From NCBI RefSeq assembly GCF_001552355.1, contig NZ_BCRA01000012.1, positions 1-50,988 on the forward strand: a stretch of DNA of 50,988 nt, in the 5' to 3' direction. The position numbers and the translations under genes were made by a program. The stretch is from Microbacterium resistens NBRC 103078. GTDB lineage: Bacteria; Actinomycetota; Actinomycetes; Actinomycetales; Microbacteriaceae. Shown here in pieces: positions 8,956-19,522 of this stretch. Each line of letters starts with the position of its first letter. The first letter of the stretch is position 1. Below the pieces are notes generated by a model. It was not told the DNA's origin. It made no database searches and saw only the letters and a list, made by a program, of their open reading frames with translations.

Positions 8956-10034
8956 AGGCTCCTCGCCGAAGTGGCGACCGGGCGACGGGGCTCCTCTGTC
9001 AACGGGTCAGCGGCAGCTTCAACCGTCGGTTCAGGTCGCCTCTTCGCGGCGGTGTCGCGGGTGAGGCCGGGAGGGTCACCGTTGCTGATCTGCTCGGTGG
9101 GGAGTTGATCGAGAATCGCGGCAGCGGTCTTGCGGACTCGTTCGCCGGTGGCTTGGACGACTTCGACCGGGGACTTCTCCGGCACCGTTGCCGCCCACCC
9201 CGACACATACGGAATCGTGTAATCGGAGGTGTCCATGCCGTGAGCGGCAGCGACCATCAACGCGACAGAGTCCGCCTCCACCTCACCGATCCCACGATGA
9301 CCGGACGCATCGTGATTGTCGGGTCCGTGTAGGAGGACATGCGCGAGCTCATGAACGAGGGTCTTCACCTGTGCCGCTTCGGGCATGTTCTCGCGCACGG
9401 CGACGGTCTTCGCCCTGAAGTCGGTGAGACCGTTGGCGCCGTGGATCATGCCCTCGTGTGGCACTCGCAACACTGCGAACCCCTCCGCCTCCACCAGCCG
9501 GGCGATGCCGTCCCAGAGCCCGTCGGGTGCTTCGCCTTCGAGGAGTCGCGGCGATGGTGGTGTGAGGATCGGGTCGCCGGCGGTTTGGGAGACATCCCAG
9601 ACGTACGCGGGCCGAACGCCGACCATGCGGGACCGAACCGCCTCACCGGGTTTCGGCTTCTCGAACCGGCCGAGCCTGCGCCACGATTCCGCCACCTTCG
9701 GAGTGAACGACGCGAACCTGCCGGTGACGGGGGCGAGGATCATGTACCCCGACTGGCCCTTCTCGACCTTCCGCCCGAGCGCCTGCCACTGCTTGAACCC
9801 AGCCACATACGTCGGCACCGGTCCCGGCACCCTGCCCGCCTCGAACGCGCTCTGGTGCTGCACGAAGATCAGCAGGGTGTTGTTGAACGAGCGGGCCCGG
9901 AACCTGGCGGCGAACTCCAGTGCTTGCTTCCAGTCCTCACCTGACACCAACGACTCCACCCCGTCGGTGAGCTGTTCATGCAAAGCATCGAGCTTCGCAT
10001 CCCGCGCCGCCCGCTGTTCCTCAGTGGTTGCCAT
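8952..10034 (-). CDS. ArdC-like antirestriction protein / ssDNA-binding metallopeptidase
   Basis: 360 residues. The N-terminal ~130 residues match the ArdC ssDNA-binding domain (F-N-N-T-L-L-I-F at ~50, W-Q-A-L-G-R-x-V-x-K-G at ~85). The middle carries a zinc-peptidase motif, H-E-L-A-H at ~230, with a downstream G-E-V-E-A-D-S-V-A third ligand. ArdC proteins protect incoming single-stranded DNA from restriction during conjugation. ATG 10034 has a strong AAGGAGG site. It is the first gene of the long minus-strand operon, fitting an early-expressed function in a new host. Confidence 0.88.
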   Translation of the reverse strand: MATTEEQRAARDAKLDALHEQLTDGVESLVSGEDWKQALEFAARFRARSFNNTLLIFVQHQSAFEAGRVPGPVPTYVAGFKQWQALGRKVEKGQSGYMILAPVTGRFASFTPKVAESWRRLGRFEKPKPGEAVRSRMVGVRPAYVWDVSQTAGDPILTPPSPRLLEGEAPDGLWDGIARLVEAEGFAVLRVPHEGMIHGANGLTDFRAKTVAVRENMPEAAQVKTLVHELAHVLLHGPDNHDASGHRGIGEVEADSVALMVAAAHGMDTSDYTIPYVSGWAATVPEKSPVEVVQATGERVRKTAAAILDQLPTEQISNGDPPGLTRDTAAKRRPEPTVEAAADPLTEEPRRPVATSARSL

Positions 10035-10259
10035 CGTCGACCTCCTTCCGCAGGCACCTGCACACGGCGGGTGACCTCTGCGACCAGAAGGTGCGCGAAG
10101 GGACTCAGGGAACGCAATCGAGACGGACGACGGACAGATTGTGAGCGACCGCCAGGTGCATCGCTGAACCCGACGTGGTCAAACTCGGTTTACATCATTC
10201 TCTGGCGACCCGAGGATCTGCGCACCAAACATGAGCGTTTCGCCCGGACATCCGCGCGT

Positions 10260-11234
10260 TCACTCAGGGTTGGAGTGTGCCGGAGCAACACTGCTGATTC
10301 TGCGGTACTCGGACGGGGACACACCGATGCTCCTGCGGAACTGACGTGCAGCGAAGTCAGGATCGTTCCAACCCACCCTGGCGGCGATCTCCGAGATAGG
10401 TGCGTCCTCCACGCGCAGGAGGTGAGCCATTCGTTCGGCACGCAGCATCGTCAAGTACGAGATCGGTGACTTGCCAAACGCATCGACGAATACTCGGCGC
10501 AGTTGAGACACAGAGAGATGCGCTCTTGAGGCGAGCTCGCCCACGGTCCAGTGGCGATCCAGTTCCTCGCGCAAGGATTGTGCAATAACCAGCACCTCAG
10601 GTCGTACAGGGCGGAAGGGGCGATGACGTGGCGCGGTGGGAACCGACGAGTTTCGCCGCGCGACTCCTGTTCCTTCGCTGGTGACCACAATAAACGGAAC
10701 CAAGACATCGAAGACGGCGGAGACTAGCGATTGCGCCCTATAGAACCGGTCAGGAGGCACTCCTTCGGCGCTCAACGCAGCGAGTTCGTCAAGCCATGGC
10801 ATCATAAGCCCGGCCCGGTGTTTACCGATGCGGAGGACTTGAGTGGGCTCCGCATAGTGCGTATCAAGAAACTGGCTCGCGTCAGGCCGCTCCTGGAACT
10901 GTGAAGCGTACTGCCAGAACACTTGATCGATGACGTAGTCTCGGTCGAGATAGAGCGTTGTGGTCGCTACCCATCCATCTGGTTCGGCGCCACACAGAGT
11001 GTTCGCCGCCAGGACAGCAACATCACCGACGCTGACAAAGTGCGCGCCAAACTCACTAAAGAGTCGAGCTCGGCCCGCCCGAATAACAATGAACTTGACG
11101 CAATCGAAAGCGATTGGATCAATCGGGTCGTGAGCGACTTGGGTCCGGGCGAGCAACGGCGAGAACGCGGACGCCGACGCAGCCTGCATGCCAATGGGCG
11201 GCGCAACCTCTTCCCCCCGAAAATCACTGGTCAT
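10260..11234 (-). CDS. AraC/XylS-family transcriptional regulator
   Basis: 324 residues from ATG 11234; an ATG at 11291 in the same frame would add 19 residues and cannot be excluded, since neither has a clear ribosome site. The N-terminal ~190 residues resemble the AraC-binding-like cupin domain. The C-terminal ~100 residues are a double HTH: W-T-V-G-E-L-A-S-R-A-H-L-S-V-S-Q-L-R-R-V-F, then the AraC signature I-S-E-I-A-A-R-V-G-W-N-D-P-D-F-A-A-R-Q-F-R-R. It lies between the transfer operon and the kdp module. Codon use is less GC-biased than the kdp genes. Its target is unknown; control of the ICE operon at 10034 is possible. Confidence 0.88.
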   Translation of the reverse strand: MTSDFRGEEVAPPIGMQAASASAFSPLLARTQVAHDPIDPIAFDCVKFIVIRAGRARLFSEFGAHFVSVGDVAVLAANTLCGAEPDGWVATTTLYLDRDYVIDQVFWQYASQFQERPDASQFLDTHYAEPTQVLRIGKHRAGLMMPWLDELAALSAEGVPPDRFYRAQSLVSAVFDVLVPFIVVTSEGTGVARRNSSVPTAPRHRPFRPVRPEVLVIAQSLREELDRHWTVGELASRAHLSVSQLRRVFVDAFGKSPISYLTMLRAERMAHLLRVEDAPISEIAARVGWNDPDFAARQFRRSIGVSPSEYRRISSVAPAHSNPE

Positions 11235-11276
11235 AGATGACAATCGAAGGCCACAGGCGACCGAGAACCGAGTACC

Positions 11277-11316
11277 CCTAACGGTACCCATACGAAGGTT
11301 GCCCGAACTCTAACGG
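11277..11316 (+). repeat. 40-bp imperfect direct repeat, left copy (kdp module border)
   Basis: Begins CCTAACGGTACCCATACGA and ends ACTCTAACGG. It aligns without gaps to 19712-19751 with about 31 of 40 positions identical by hand count. It lies upstream of the AraC gene; the matching copy lies upstream of the kdp operon, in the same orientation. It may be a duplicated regulatory site or the border of an inserted module. Confidence 0.6.
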
Positions 11317-11365
11317 CTACCTCGCGCAGCGCTGACCGCGTGCAGGTTGTGCTGAGGGGGAAAGG

Positions 11366-11761
11366 TCACCAGAACATGGGGAGGAGGGATGCGAGGAATC
11401 CGATTGCTGCGGTGCTGAGCATAGTGAGTGCGAGGGTGCGGCAGAGACGCTCCGCGTGGGAGCGTTTGTGTAGGTGAAGCCTCTCGGGCCGACGTTCGGA
11501 AACGTATCCGATGACGGTGGCCGAATCGTGGTCACGAAGATCATCGCGGGGTGTGAGGGTGCGCGTACATATGCGTTCCTTCACGCTCCATATCGCGATC
11601 CGCTGCTGATCGAGGTCCTCGACGATGGTGACGTTCGTTGGAGTGCGCTGACCATCGATGGCCGCGATGATTAGCGCTGCGATCAGGAAGGGGATGCCGA
11701 TGACTGCACCGATCCAGGACAGCATCTCGCCGATGATGCCGATGGTGTCGAGAATGTTCAT
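11366..11761 (-). CDS. Hypothetical two-helix membrane protein downstream of kdpE
   Basis: 131 residues. A hydrophobic helix at ~6-35 (IGEMLSWIGAVIGIPFLIAAL) and another at ~105-130, with a charged soluble stretch of ~65 residues between. It starts 20 bases after the kdpE stop and shares its direction, so it is probably the last gene of the kdp transcript. It is not a known Kdp subunit. A role in osmotic or potassium sensing would be inference from position only. Confidence 0.6.
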   Translation of the reverse strand: MNILDTIGIIGEMLSWIGAVIGIPFLIAALIIAAIDGQRTPTNVTIVEDLDQQRIAIWSVKERICTRTLTPRDDLRDHDSATVIGYVSERRPERLHLHKRSHAERLCRTLALTMLSTAAIGFLASLLPMFW

Positions 11762-11780
11762 CGCCCGGGGGTGCTGAGCG

Positions 11781-12473
11781 TCAGGTGGTCATGCCATCGA
11801 GCCGATAGCCCATGCCGGGTTCGGTGAGCAGATATGTCGGATTGCTCGGGTCTTCTTCTAGTTTGCGGCGGAGTTGGGAGACATAGAGGCGGAGGTAGCC
11901 GGTGTCTTCGGCGTGTTCAGTGCCCCAGATGGTGGTGAGGATGGTTTGGCGGGTGACGAGTTTCCCGGCGTTGCGGATGAGGATATCGATGAACTGCCAT
12001 TCAGTGGGGGTGAGTCGAATCTGTTTCTGCCCGTCGGCAGTTTCGCGGGTAACGCTGTGGGCGGCGAGGTCGATGGTGACGTTGCCGAGGTGCACCACGG
12101 GCGTGGCGTCTTCTTGGGGAACACGCCGTGTAAGGGCGCGAATGCGCGCGAGGAGTTCTTCGACAGCAAAGGGTTTGGTGATGTAGTCGTCGGCGCCCGC
12201 ATCAAGGGCTTCGACTTTGTCGGCGGCGCCGGCGCGGCCGGACACGACGAGGATAGGCGCCTGGGACCAGCCGCGGATGCCGTGGATGACTTCGATACCG
12301 TCGAGTTCGGGCATGCCGAGGTCGATGAGGAAGATGTCCGGGTGATGGTCGATGGCCGCTGTGATCGCCTGGGCACCGTCAGCTGCGGTGAAGATCTCAT
12401 ACCCCTTAGCGGTGAGGGTGATGCGCAGGGCGCGAAGGATCTGGGGGTCGTCGTCGGCGATGAGGATTTTCAT
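11781..12473 (-). CDS. kdpE: Response regulator KdpE
   Basis: 230 residues, OmpR/PhoB class. The receiver domain shows the acidic pocket A-D-D-D at 6-9, the phospho-acceptor Asp51 in L-I-D-L-G-M-P and Lys100 in D-Y-I-T-K-P-F. The winged-helix output domain covers ~130-228, with R-L-T-P-T-E-W and S-Q-L-R-R-K-L-E. It overlaps kdpD by ATGA, so sensor and regulator are made together. KdpE activates kdp structural genes in response to potassium limitation in other bacteria. Confidence 0.95.
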   Translation of the reverse strand: MKILIADDDPQILRALRITLTAKGYEIFTAADGAQAITAAIDHHPDIFLIDLGMPELDGIEVIHGIRGWSQAPILVVSGRAGAADKVEALDAGADDYITKPFAVEELLARIRALTRRVPQEDATPVVHLGNVTIDLAAHSVTRETADGQKQIRLTPTEWQFIDILIRNAGKLVTRQTILTTIWGTEHAEDTGYLRLYVSQLRRKLEEDPSNPTYLLTEPGMGYRLDGMTT

Positions 12474-14965
12474 GACGGCTCCTGGCTCGTGCGGATCGTA
12501 GGGAGGGAGATGACCATGGTGAGTCCGCCACCGGGGGTGTCTTCGGGGGTGAGGGTGCCGTGCATGGCTTCGATGAATCCGCGAGATAGGGCGAGGCCGA
12601 GTCCCAGGCCGGTGGTGTTGTCAGTGTCGCCGAGGCGTTGGAAGGGCAGGAAGATGTCGTCCAGTTTCTCAGGCGGGATGCCGGGGCCGCGGTCGATGAT
12701 GCGGATTTCGAGCCGGTCTGCGAAGGTGCTGGTGCTGACGTGGATGGGGGTGCCGGCCGGGCTGTAGCGGTGCGCATTGGTGAGGAGGTTGACGAGCACG
12801 CGTTGGAGCAGGACAGGGTCGGCGTGCGCGACCGCGTCACCGTGATTGAGCGCGAGGGTGACGTCGGTGGGGCCGAGGTGGAGTTCGTCGAGGGCGGGCG
12901 CGATGGTCTCGGCGGGATCGGTCGGGATCTCCGCGATGGTGAGCACGCCCGCCTGAAGCCTGCTGACGTCGAGGAGGTCGGTGACCAGGGTTGCGAGTGC
13001 CCCGAGGCTCTCCTCGGCGGTGTCGAGCAGTTCCCTCTTCTGCGCGGACGCCAGGTCGGGTCCTGCCGCTTTGAGCCCACCGACCGCCGCGGAGGCGGCC
13101 GCGAGCGGGCGACGCAGATCGTGGCTGAGCGCCGAGAGGAGCGCGCCGCGCACCCGGTCGGATGCGGCGATCGGCTCGATCTGTTTCGCCGTCTGGGCGA
13201 GGTGCTCGTGTTCGAGGGTCGCGGCGAATTGCGCGGTGACGACGGCGAGGAGGCGTTGCTCGGACGCGGCAAGGTCCGGGCCGTGCAGTTCCAGGGTGGT
13301 GTCGTCGGTGATCCGGATGCTGGCGTGATGGTTGTCGGGCAGCGGTTCCCCGGACCGGGCGAGGACGTCTTCGCCGCGCATGAGCCGCACGCCGGGGAGT
13401 TGGAAGGCTTCGCGGGTGCGGTCGATGAGTGCTTGGATCGCGTTGTCTCCGCGCAGGACGCTGCCGGCGATTGTCTGGATGAGTTCGGATTCGGCGGCGG
13501 AGCGTCGGGCGGCTCGGGTGTAGCGGGCGGCCCGGTCAACGACGAAGCTCACCAGGCTCGCGATGAGGACGTACAGGACCAGGGACAGTAGATGGTGCGG
13601 CTGGTGGATGTGGATCGTGTACAGCGGTTCGATGAACAGGAAATCGAGCGTGATGCCTGACAGGACGGCGGCAAACAGGGCTGGCCAGATGCCGCCGACG
13701 AGCGCGACGATGACGACGAGGAGCTGGTAGCTGAGGACGTCGGTGGTGATCGAGTCTTCGCTGCGGAACAGGCTCAGAAGACCGGTGAGCGCGGGCCCGC
13801 CCAGGAGTGCGACGACGAAGCCGAGGATGCGTCGTTTGCGGGTGAGCGCTCCGGTGAGTGGGGGCAGGGTGAAGCGTTTGCCGGCGGCGGCGTGGTTGAC
13901 CATGTGCACGTCGATGTCGCCGGATTCACGGACGACGGTCGCGCCGATCCCGGGTCCGGTGAACGCGGCGGTGACGCGTCCGCGGCGGCTGGCACCGAGA
14001 ACGAGCTGGGTGGCGTTGACCGAGCGGGCGAACTCCACCAGCGCGGTGGGGATGTCTTCCCCGATGACCTGATGGTAGGTGCCGTTGAGTTTTTCGACGA
14101 GCGCACGCTGCTCGGCAAGGGTCGCCGGGTTCCCGGTGCGGAGTCCGTCTTGACTGGTGATGTGCACGGCGATGAGCTCGCCGCCGGCGGAGCGGGCCGC
14201 GATCCGCGCGCCGCGGCGCAGCAGCGTCTCGCCTTCGGGGCCGCCGGTGAGGGCGACGACGACGCGTTCGCGGGCTTCCCAGGTGCTGTCGATGCCGTGG
14301 TCTTTGCGGTATCCCTTCAGCGCCTGATCGACTTCGTCTGCGAGCCAGATGAGGGCGAGTTCGCGTAGCGCGGTGAGGTTCCCGAGGCGGAAGTAGTTGG
14401 ACAGGGCTGCGTCGATGCGTTCTGCCGGGTACACGAATCCGCCGCTGAGCCGGTCGCGGAGCGCTTGCGGTGCGAGGTCGACGACCTCGATCTGTTCCGC
14501 GCCGCGGAGGAAGCTGTCGGGGACGGTCTCTCGCTGGGGGACGCCGGTGATCTGTTCGACGACGTCGTTGAGGGATTCGATGTGCTGGATGTTGAGGGTG
14601 GAGATGACGTCGATGCCTGCGACGAGGAGTTCTTCGACGTCTTGCCAGCGTTTGTCGTTCTTCGAGCCGGGCGCGTTGGTGTGCGCGAGCTCGTCGACGA
14701 GCGCGATCTCGGGGCGGCGGTCCAGCACCGCCTGCAGGTCCATCTCCTCGAGCGTGACCCCGCGATGTTCGATGCGTGTGCGCGGGACGGCTGGGATTCC
14801 CGCGGTCATCGCCGCCGTCGCGGCGCGGCCGTGGGTTTCCACGATCCCGACGACGACATCTTTCCCGTTCCCGAGGAGGCGTCGCCCTTCTTCCAGCATG
14901 GTGAAGGTCTTGCCGACGCCGGGGGCAGCGCCGAGCAACACCCGAAGCTGCCCCCGTTTCGGCAT
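12470..14965 (-). CDS. kdpD: Sensor histidine kinase KdpD
   Basis: 831 residues in the family order: KdpD N-terminal domain with Walker A G-A-A-P-G-V-G-K-T at ~12-20 and D-E-L-A-H-T-N (Walker B region), a universal-stress-protein domain at ~230-360, four closely spaced membrane helices at ~375-480, a GAF-like region, then the kinase. The H-box reads L-S-H-D-L-R-R-P-L-A (usually R-T-P-L-A), followed by N-L-L-T-N-A-H-R-Y-S and D-R-G-P-G-I-P ATP-binding boxes. Membrane sensor for potassium limitation. The gene ends inside kdpE and starts two bases after kdpC. Confidence 0.95.
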   Translation of the reverse strand: MPKRGQLRVLLGAAPGVGKTFTMLEEGRRLLGNGKDVVVGIVETHGRAATAAMTAGIPAVPRTRIEHRGVTLEEMDLQAVLDRRPEIALVDELAHTNAPGSKNDKRWQDVEELLVAGIDVISTLNIQHIESLNDVVEQITGVPQRETVPDSFLRGAEQIEVVDLAPQALRDRLSGGFVYPAERIDAALSNYFRLGNLTALRELALIWLADEVDQALKGYRKDHGIDSTWEARERVVVALTGGPEGETLLRRGARIAARSAGGELIAVHITSQDGLRTGNPATLAEQRALVEKLNGTYHQVIGEDIPTALVEFARSVNATQLVLGASRRGRVTAAFTGPGIGATVVRESGDIDVHMVNHAAAGKRFTLPPLTGALTRKRRILGFVVALLGGPALTGLLSLFRSEDSITTDVLSYQLLVVIVALVGGIWPALFAAVLSGITLDFLFIEPLYTIHIHQPHHLLSLVLYVLIASLVSFVVDRAARYTRAARRSAAESELIQTIAGSVLRGDNAIQALIDRTREAFQLPGVRLMRGEDVLARSGEPLPDNHHASIRITDDTTLELHGPDLAASEQRLLAVVTAQFAATLEHEHLAQTAKQIEPIAASDRVRGALLSALSHDLRRPLAAASAAVGGLKAAGPDLASAQKRELLDTAEESLGALATLVTDLLDVSRLQAGVLTIAEIPTDPAETIAPALDELHLGPTDVTLALNHGDAVAHADPVLLQRVLVNLLTNAHRYSPAGTPIHVSTSTFADRLEIRIIDRGPGIPPEKLDDIFLPFQRLGDTDNTTGLGLGLALSRGFIEAMHGTLTPEDTPGGGLTMVISLPTIRTSQEPS

Positions 14966-14967
14966 GA

Positions 14968-15582
14968 TCAGTCCTCCAACTCGTCCAGGGCGAGGTTCAG
15001 TTCCAGAACGTTCACCCTCGATTCTCCCAAATACCCGGCATCCGGGCCCTGGGTGTGTGCCGCGACGAGTTCCCGTACCTGCTCGGCGGGGATCCCGCGT
15101 GCGTCGGCGACCCGGTCAATCTGGATCTGCGCGTAGGCGGGGCTGATGTGCGGGTCCAGTCCCGACGAGGACGCGGTGACCGCATCCACGGGGACTTCGG
15201 CCTCGGTGACGCCGTTGAACTCCGCAACCTGGGCTTTGCGTTCGGTGATCGCGGCGATCAGGTCCTCGTTCTCCGGCCCGTAGTTCGACCCGGAGGAGGC
15301 GCCGCCGTCGTACCCGTCGCCGGCGGCGGAGGGCCGCGGCTGGAAGTACTCCGGCAGCGGGTTGCCGTCCGCGTCGGTGAAGGACTGGCCGATCAGCGAC
15401 GACCCGACCGGGTCGCCGTCCTGGTTGGTGATGATCGACCCGTTGGCTTGGGCGGGCAGGGCGACCTGCCCGATGCCGGTGATCAGCAGGGTGTAGCCGA
15501 CACCGAGGGCGAGGGTCAGGAGCGCCATGGCACGGGTGGCGACCCAGATGGTGCGCCCGATTCCACGAGCTTGTGTGTTCAT
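14968..15582 (-). CDS. kdpC: K+-transporting ATPase subunit KdpC
   Basis: 204 residues. One N-terminal membrane helix (~15-38), then the periplasmic-side KdpC domain with G-S-x-L-I-G-Q-S-F at ~60, a Gly/Ser-rich loop and the conserved tail D-P-H-I-S-P-A-Y-A-Q-I-Q. KdpC stabilises the KdpFABC complex. The gene sits 26 bases downstream of kdpB and two bases upstream of kdpD. Confidence 0.95.
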   Translation of the reverse strand: MNTQARGIGRTIWVATRAMALLTLALGVGYTLLITGIGQVALPAQANGSIITNQDGDPVGSSLIGQSFTDADGNPLPEYFQPRPSAAGDGYDGGASSGSNYGPENEDLIAAITERKAQVAEFNGVTEAEVPVDAVTASSSGLDPHISPAYAQIQIDRVADARGIPAEQVRELVAAHTQGPDAGYLGESRVNVLELNLALDELED

Positions 15583-15608
15583 GATGTTCTCTTCTTTCCG
15601 AAGGTGTG

Positions 15609-17756
15609 TCAGAAGCCGGGGATGAGGCGGACGAGCAGGTCGATCAGCCAGATCCCGACGAACGGGGCGATCACGCCGCCCAGCCCGTAGATGGCGAGGT
15701 TGCGGCCGAGGATGCTGGACGCGTTCCCGGGCCGGTACTTCACTCCGCGCAAGGCGAGCGGGATGAGGAACACGATCACGATCGCGTTGAAGATGATCGC
15801 CGAAAGCACCGCCGAGGCCGGCGAGTGCAGGCCCATGATGTTCAACGCGGCGAGCTGCGGGAACACGCCCATGAACATGGCGGGGATGATCGCGAAGTAC
15901 TTCGCGATGTCGTTCGCGATCGAGAACGTCGTCAACGCTCCCCGGGTGATCAGCAGCTGCTTCCCGATCCGCACCACGTCGATGAGCTTGGACGGGTCGG
16001 AATCGAGGTCGACCATGTTCCCGGCCTCTTTCGCCGCCGACGTGCCGGAGTTCATCGCGACCCCGACATCGGCCTGCGCGAGCGCGGGCGCGTCGTTGGT
16101 GCCGTCACCGGTCATCGCGACCAGATTCCCGCCCTCCTGCTCCTTGCGGATGTAGGCGAGCTTGTCCTCCGGGGTGGCTTCGGCGAGGAAATCGTCCACA
16201 CCGGCTTCCTTCGCGATGGCGGCCGCGGTGAGCGGGTTGTCGCCGGTGATCATCACCGTGCGGATGCCCATCGCCCGCATCTCGGCGAACTTCGCCGGCA
16301 GCCCCTCCTTGACGACGTCCTTGAGGTGCACGACCCCGAGCAGGTGCCCCGCACCGGTCGCGTCCTTGGTGGCGACGACCAGCGGGGTGCCGCCGGACTG
16401 GGAGATGTGCTCGACATACTCGTCGAGCTCCGCGACCAGCGACGACGGCAACCGGTTCCCGCCCTCTTCCAGCCACGCCATCACGGCGGAGCCGGCGCCC
16501 TTACGGATCTGGGTGCCATCGGGCAGGTCCAGGCCCGACATGCGCGTCTGCGCCGTGAACGGGACGATCTCCCCAGTGGTGTTCCGGTCGAACTCTCCGT
16601 GCTCCTGCTCGGCGAGCTCGACGATCGACACGCCCTCCGGGGTCGGGTCGGCCAGCGAGGACAGCGCGGCGGCCCGGACCAGCTCCTGCTCCCGCACCCC
16701 GCCGAGGCGGACGAACGCGCTGGCGCGCCGGTTGCCGTAGGTGATGGTGCCGGTCTTGTCCAGCAGCAGCGTCGTCACATCGCCCGCGGCTTCGACCGCG
16801 CGCCCGGACATCGCCAGCACATTGCGTTGCACGAGCCGGTCCATCCCTGCGATACCGATCGCGCTGAGTAGCGCCCCGATCGTCGTCGGGATCAGGCACA
16901 CCAACAGCGCGACCAGGACGGTGACGCTCACGGGGGCGGCCGCGTAGGACGCGATCGGGTTCAGGGTGAGCGCGACGACGACGAAGATGATCGACAGCGA
17001 CGCGAGCAGGATGTTCAACGCGATCTCGTTCGGCGTCTTCTGCCGTGCCGCGCCCTCGACGAGGGAGATCATCCGGTCCACGAACGTCTCACCCGGCTTG
17101 GAGGTGATGCGCACCACGATCCGATCCGACAGCACCCGGGTGCCGCCGGTGACCGCGGAACGGTCACCGCCGGACTCGCGCACCACAGGGGCGGACTCAC
17201 CCGTGATGGCCGACTCGTCTACCGAGGCGATACCCCACACGATGTCCCCGTCGCCCGGGATCAGCTCGCCAGCGGTCACAACAACCACATCACCGAGCGT
17301 GAGATCCGAAGAGGACACCTGCGTGGTCGCGGCCCGCTCCGCAGCGGCATCGGCCTTCGAGTCGTAGCCGCTGACGCGGTTAGCCATGGTGCTGGTGCGG
17401 GTCTTGCGCAGGGTCTCCGCCTGCGCTTTGCCGCGGCCTTCGGCGACAGACTCGGCGAGGTTCGCGAACAGCACGGTCAGCCACAGCCACACCGCGATCG
17501 CCCAGGTGAACGACCACGGCACGACCGTGCCGCCGGAATCGGCAGGTCCGCCGATGAACGGTTCCGTGACGGCGAGGACCGTGGTGAGCGCGGCGCCGAC
17601 CCAGACAAGGAACATGACGGGGTTGCGCCACTGCTCTTTGGGGTTGAGTTTGCGGAACGCGCCGGGCAGGGCGGCCCGGACCTGTTCCCAGGTGAACCCG
17701 CCCTTCCGGGTGGGGGTGCCCGCCGTTTTCGGGCGGGGTTCGGTGATAGTGGACAT
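15609..17756 (-). CDS. kdpB: K+-transporting P-type ATPase subunit KdpB
   Basis: 715 residues, type IA P-type ATPase. Visible motifs: T-G-E-S-A-P-V in the actuator domain, L-D-K-T-G-T-I-T with the phosphorylated Asp, and [12 protein letters not shown] in the hinge. The membrane helices are clustered at the N-terminus, around 230-290 and at the C-terminus. It hydrolyses ATP to drive high-affinity potassium uptake through KdpA. Only three bases separate it from kdpA. Confidence 0.96.
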   Translation of the reverse strand: MSTITEPRPKTAGTPTRKGGFTWEQVRAALPGAFRKLNPKEQWRNPVMFLVWVGAALTTVLAVTEPFIGGPADSGGTVVPWSFTWAIAVWLWLTVLFANLAESVAEGRGKAQAETLRKTRTSTMANRVSGYDSKADAAAERAATTQVSSSDLTLGDVVVVTAGELIPGDGDIVWGIASVDESAITGESAPVVRESGGDRSAVTGGTRVLSDRIVVRITSKPGETFVDRMISLVEGAARQKTPNEIALNILLASLSIIFVVVALTLNPIASYAAAPVSVTVLVALLVCLIPTTIGALLSAIGIAGMDRLVQRNVLAMSGRAVEAAGDVTTLLLDKTGTITYGNRRASAFVRLGGVREQELVRAAALSSLADPTPEGVSIVELAEQEHGEFDRNTTGEIVPFTAQTRMSGLDLPDGTQIRKGAGSAVMAWLEEGGNRLPSSLVAELDEYVEHISQSGGTPLVVATKDATGAGHLLGVVHLKDVVKEGLPAKFAEMRAMGIRTVMITGDNPLTAAAIAKEAGVDDFLAEATPEDKLAYIRKEQEGGNLVAMTGDGTNDAPALAQADVGVAMNSGTSAAKEAGNMVDLDSDPSKLIDVVRIGKQLLITRGALTTFSIANDIAKYFAIIPAMFMGVFPQLAALNIMGLHSPASAVLSAIIFNAIVIVFLIPLALRGVKYRPGNASSILGRNLAIYGLGGVIAPFVGIWLIDLLVRLIPGF

Positions 17757-17759
17757 GGT

Positions 17760-19433
17760 TTACATCAGCCCTTCCGCTAGCGGACCTAGCGCGAGAACGG
17801 GGAAGAAGGTCAGTGCGGTCACCAGGATCGTGACCACGGTCAGCAGCCCAATGAACATCGGACGGTGCGTGGGGAGGGTGCCGGAGGTGGTCGGAACCTT
17901 GTCCTGAGCGGCGAGAGAGCCCGCCAGGGCGAGGACGAACACGATCGGCACGAACCGTCCCAGCAAGATCGCGAGCCCCAGTGTGGTGTTCAGCCACGGC
18001 GTGTTCGCGGTGAGACCGGCGAACGCGGAACCGTTGTTGTTCGCTGCGGACGTGAACGCGTACAGCACCTCGGACATGCCGTGGATGCCGGGGTTCCAGA
18101 TCGACGTGTTCTCCACCTCTTCCCGGACACCGGGGATCGCGAAGCTCAGCGCCGTTCCGGCCAGCACCAGGGTGGGCATGACGAGGATGTAGAGCGCGGC
18201 GAGCTTGATCTCGCGCGGGCCGAGCTTCTTGCCCAGGTACTCCGGCGTGCGTCCGATCAGCAGACCCGAGATGAACACGGCGATGACCGCGAGGATCAGG
18301 ATCGCGTAGATCCCGGAGCCGACGCCACCAGGGGTGACTTCACCGAGCATCATGTTCAGCATCGGCATCATCCCGCCCAGGGCGGTGTACGAGTCGTGCA
18401 TCGAGTTCACCGCGCCGGTGGAGGTGCCGGTGCTGGTGGTGGCGAACAGGGTCGATCCGATGATCCCGAACCGCTGCTCCTTGCCTTCCATCGCGCCGCC
18501 GGCAAGGCCGGGGGCGGTGCCCATGCCGGCCGATTCCAGCGCGGTGAGGATGCTGAACGACGCCACGTACAGGATCGCCATCACGGAGACGATCGCGTAA
18601 CCCTGACGGTTGTCACCCACCATCCGCCCGAAGGTGCGGGGCAGGGAGAATGGGATGACGAGCATCAGCAGCACCTGGAACACGTTCGTCCACGCGGTGG
18701 GGTTCTCGAACGGGTGAGACGAGTTCGCGTTGAAGAACCCGCCGCCGTTGGTGCCGAGCAGCTTGATGACCTCCTGCGACGCCGTCGGCCCGCCGGGGAT
18801 CGTCTGTGTGGCGCCGGTGATCGTGGTGACGGTGGTGAACCCGTTGAAGTTCTGGATCACTCCGCCGATCATCAGCACGATCGCACCGACCACGGCGATC
18901 GGCAGCAGAATGCGCAGCGTGCCGCGGATCAGGTCGACCCAGAAGTTCCCGATCGTGCCTGAGCGCCGGTAGGCGAAACCGCGCACCAGAGCGATCGCGA
19001 CCGCGATACCGACTGCGGCGGACACGAAGTTCTGCACCGCGAGACCGGCGAACTGGACGGTGTAGCCGACGGTGAGCTCCGGCGAGTACGACTGCCAGTT
19101 CGTGTTGCCGACGAACGATGCCGCGGTGTTGAACGACAGATGCTCCGAGGGAGCCGTCAGGCCCAGCGAGTACGGCAGCCACTGTTGGAGGCGTTGCAGG
19201 CCGTAGACGATCAGCAGGCCGATCGCGGAGAACGCGAGCACGCTGCGCAGGTAGGCCTGCCAGGTCTGCTCGGTCTTGGAATCGACGCCGATGATCTTGT
19301 AGATCCCGCGTTCGACTTTCCAGTCCTTGCGGGACGTGTAGACCCAGGCCATGTAGTCACCGAACGGGCGGTGCAGGATGCCCAGGATGATGGCGACGGT
19401 GGCGAGGGCGAGAAGCGCGTACACCCAGGTCAT
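17760..19433 (-). CDS. kdpA: K+-transporting ATPase channel-like subunit KdpA
   Basis: 557 residues, about ten membrane helices, including selectivity-filter-like segments such as [11 protein letters not shown] and N-N-N-G-S-A-F-A-G. It is the potassium-translocating subunit related to Trk/Ktr channels. ATG 19433 overlaps the kdpF stop (TGATG). The length is normal for the family. Confidence 0.96.
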   Translation of the reverse strand: MTWVYALLALATVAIILGILHRPFGDYMAWVYTSRKDWKVERGIYKIIGVDSKTEQTWQAYLRSVLAFSAIGLLIVYGLQRLQQWLPYSLGLTAPSEHLSFNTAASFVGNTNWQSYSPELTVGYTVQFAGLAVQNFVSAAVGIAVAIALVRGFAYRRSGTIGNFWVDLIRGTLRILLPIAVVGAIVLMIGGVIQNFNGFTTVTTITGATQTIPGGPTASQEVIKLLGTNGGGFFNANSSHPFENPTAWTNVFQVLLMLVIPFSLPRTFGRMVGDNRQGYAIVSVMAILYVASFSILTALESAGMGTAPGLAGGAMEGKEQRFGIIGSTLFATTSTGTSTGAVNSMHDSYTALGGMMPMLNMMLGEVTPGGVGSGIYAILILAVIAVFISGLLIGRTPEYLGKKLGPREIKLAALYILVMPTLVLAGTALSFAIPGVREEVENTSIWNPGIHGMSEVLYAFTSAANNNGSAFAGLTANTPWLNTTLGLAILLGRFVPIVFVLALAGSLAAQDKVPTTSGTLPTHRPMFIGLLTVVTILVTALTFFPVLALGPLAEGLM

Positions 19434-19522
19434 CAGAAGCGCTCCGGTTTCACGAGAGCGAACACGAGATACACGATCGCCGCGACCCCGAGACCGGCGG
19501 CGAGAAGTTCAAAGACGATCAC
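19433..19522 (-). CDS. kdpF: K+-transporting ATPase subunit KdpF
   Basis: 29 residues starting with GTG at 19522: one membrane helix ([19 protein letters not shown]) followed by the K-P-E-R-F tail that is characteristic of KdpF. It lies directly upstream of kdpA with a stop-start overlap and itself overlaps the stop of a 31-residue gene (GTGA). Too short for automatic ORF calling, but the fit to the family and position is clear. Confidence 0.9.
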   Translation of the reverse strand: MIVFELLAAGLGVAAIVYLVFALVKPERF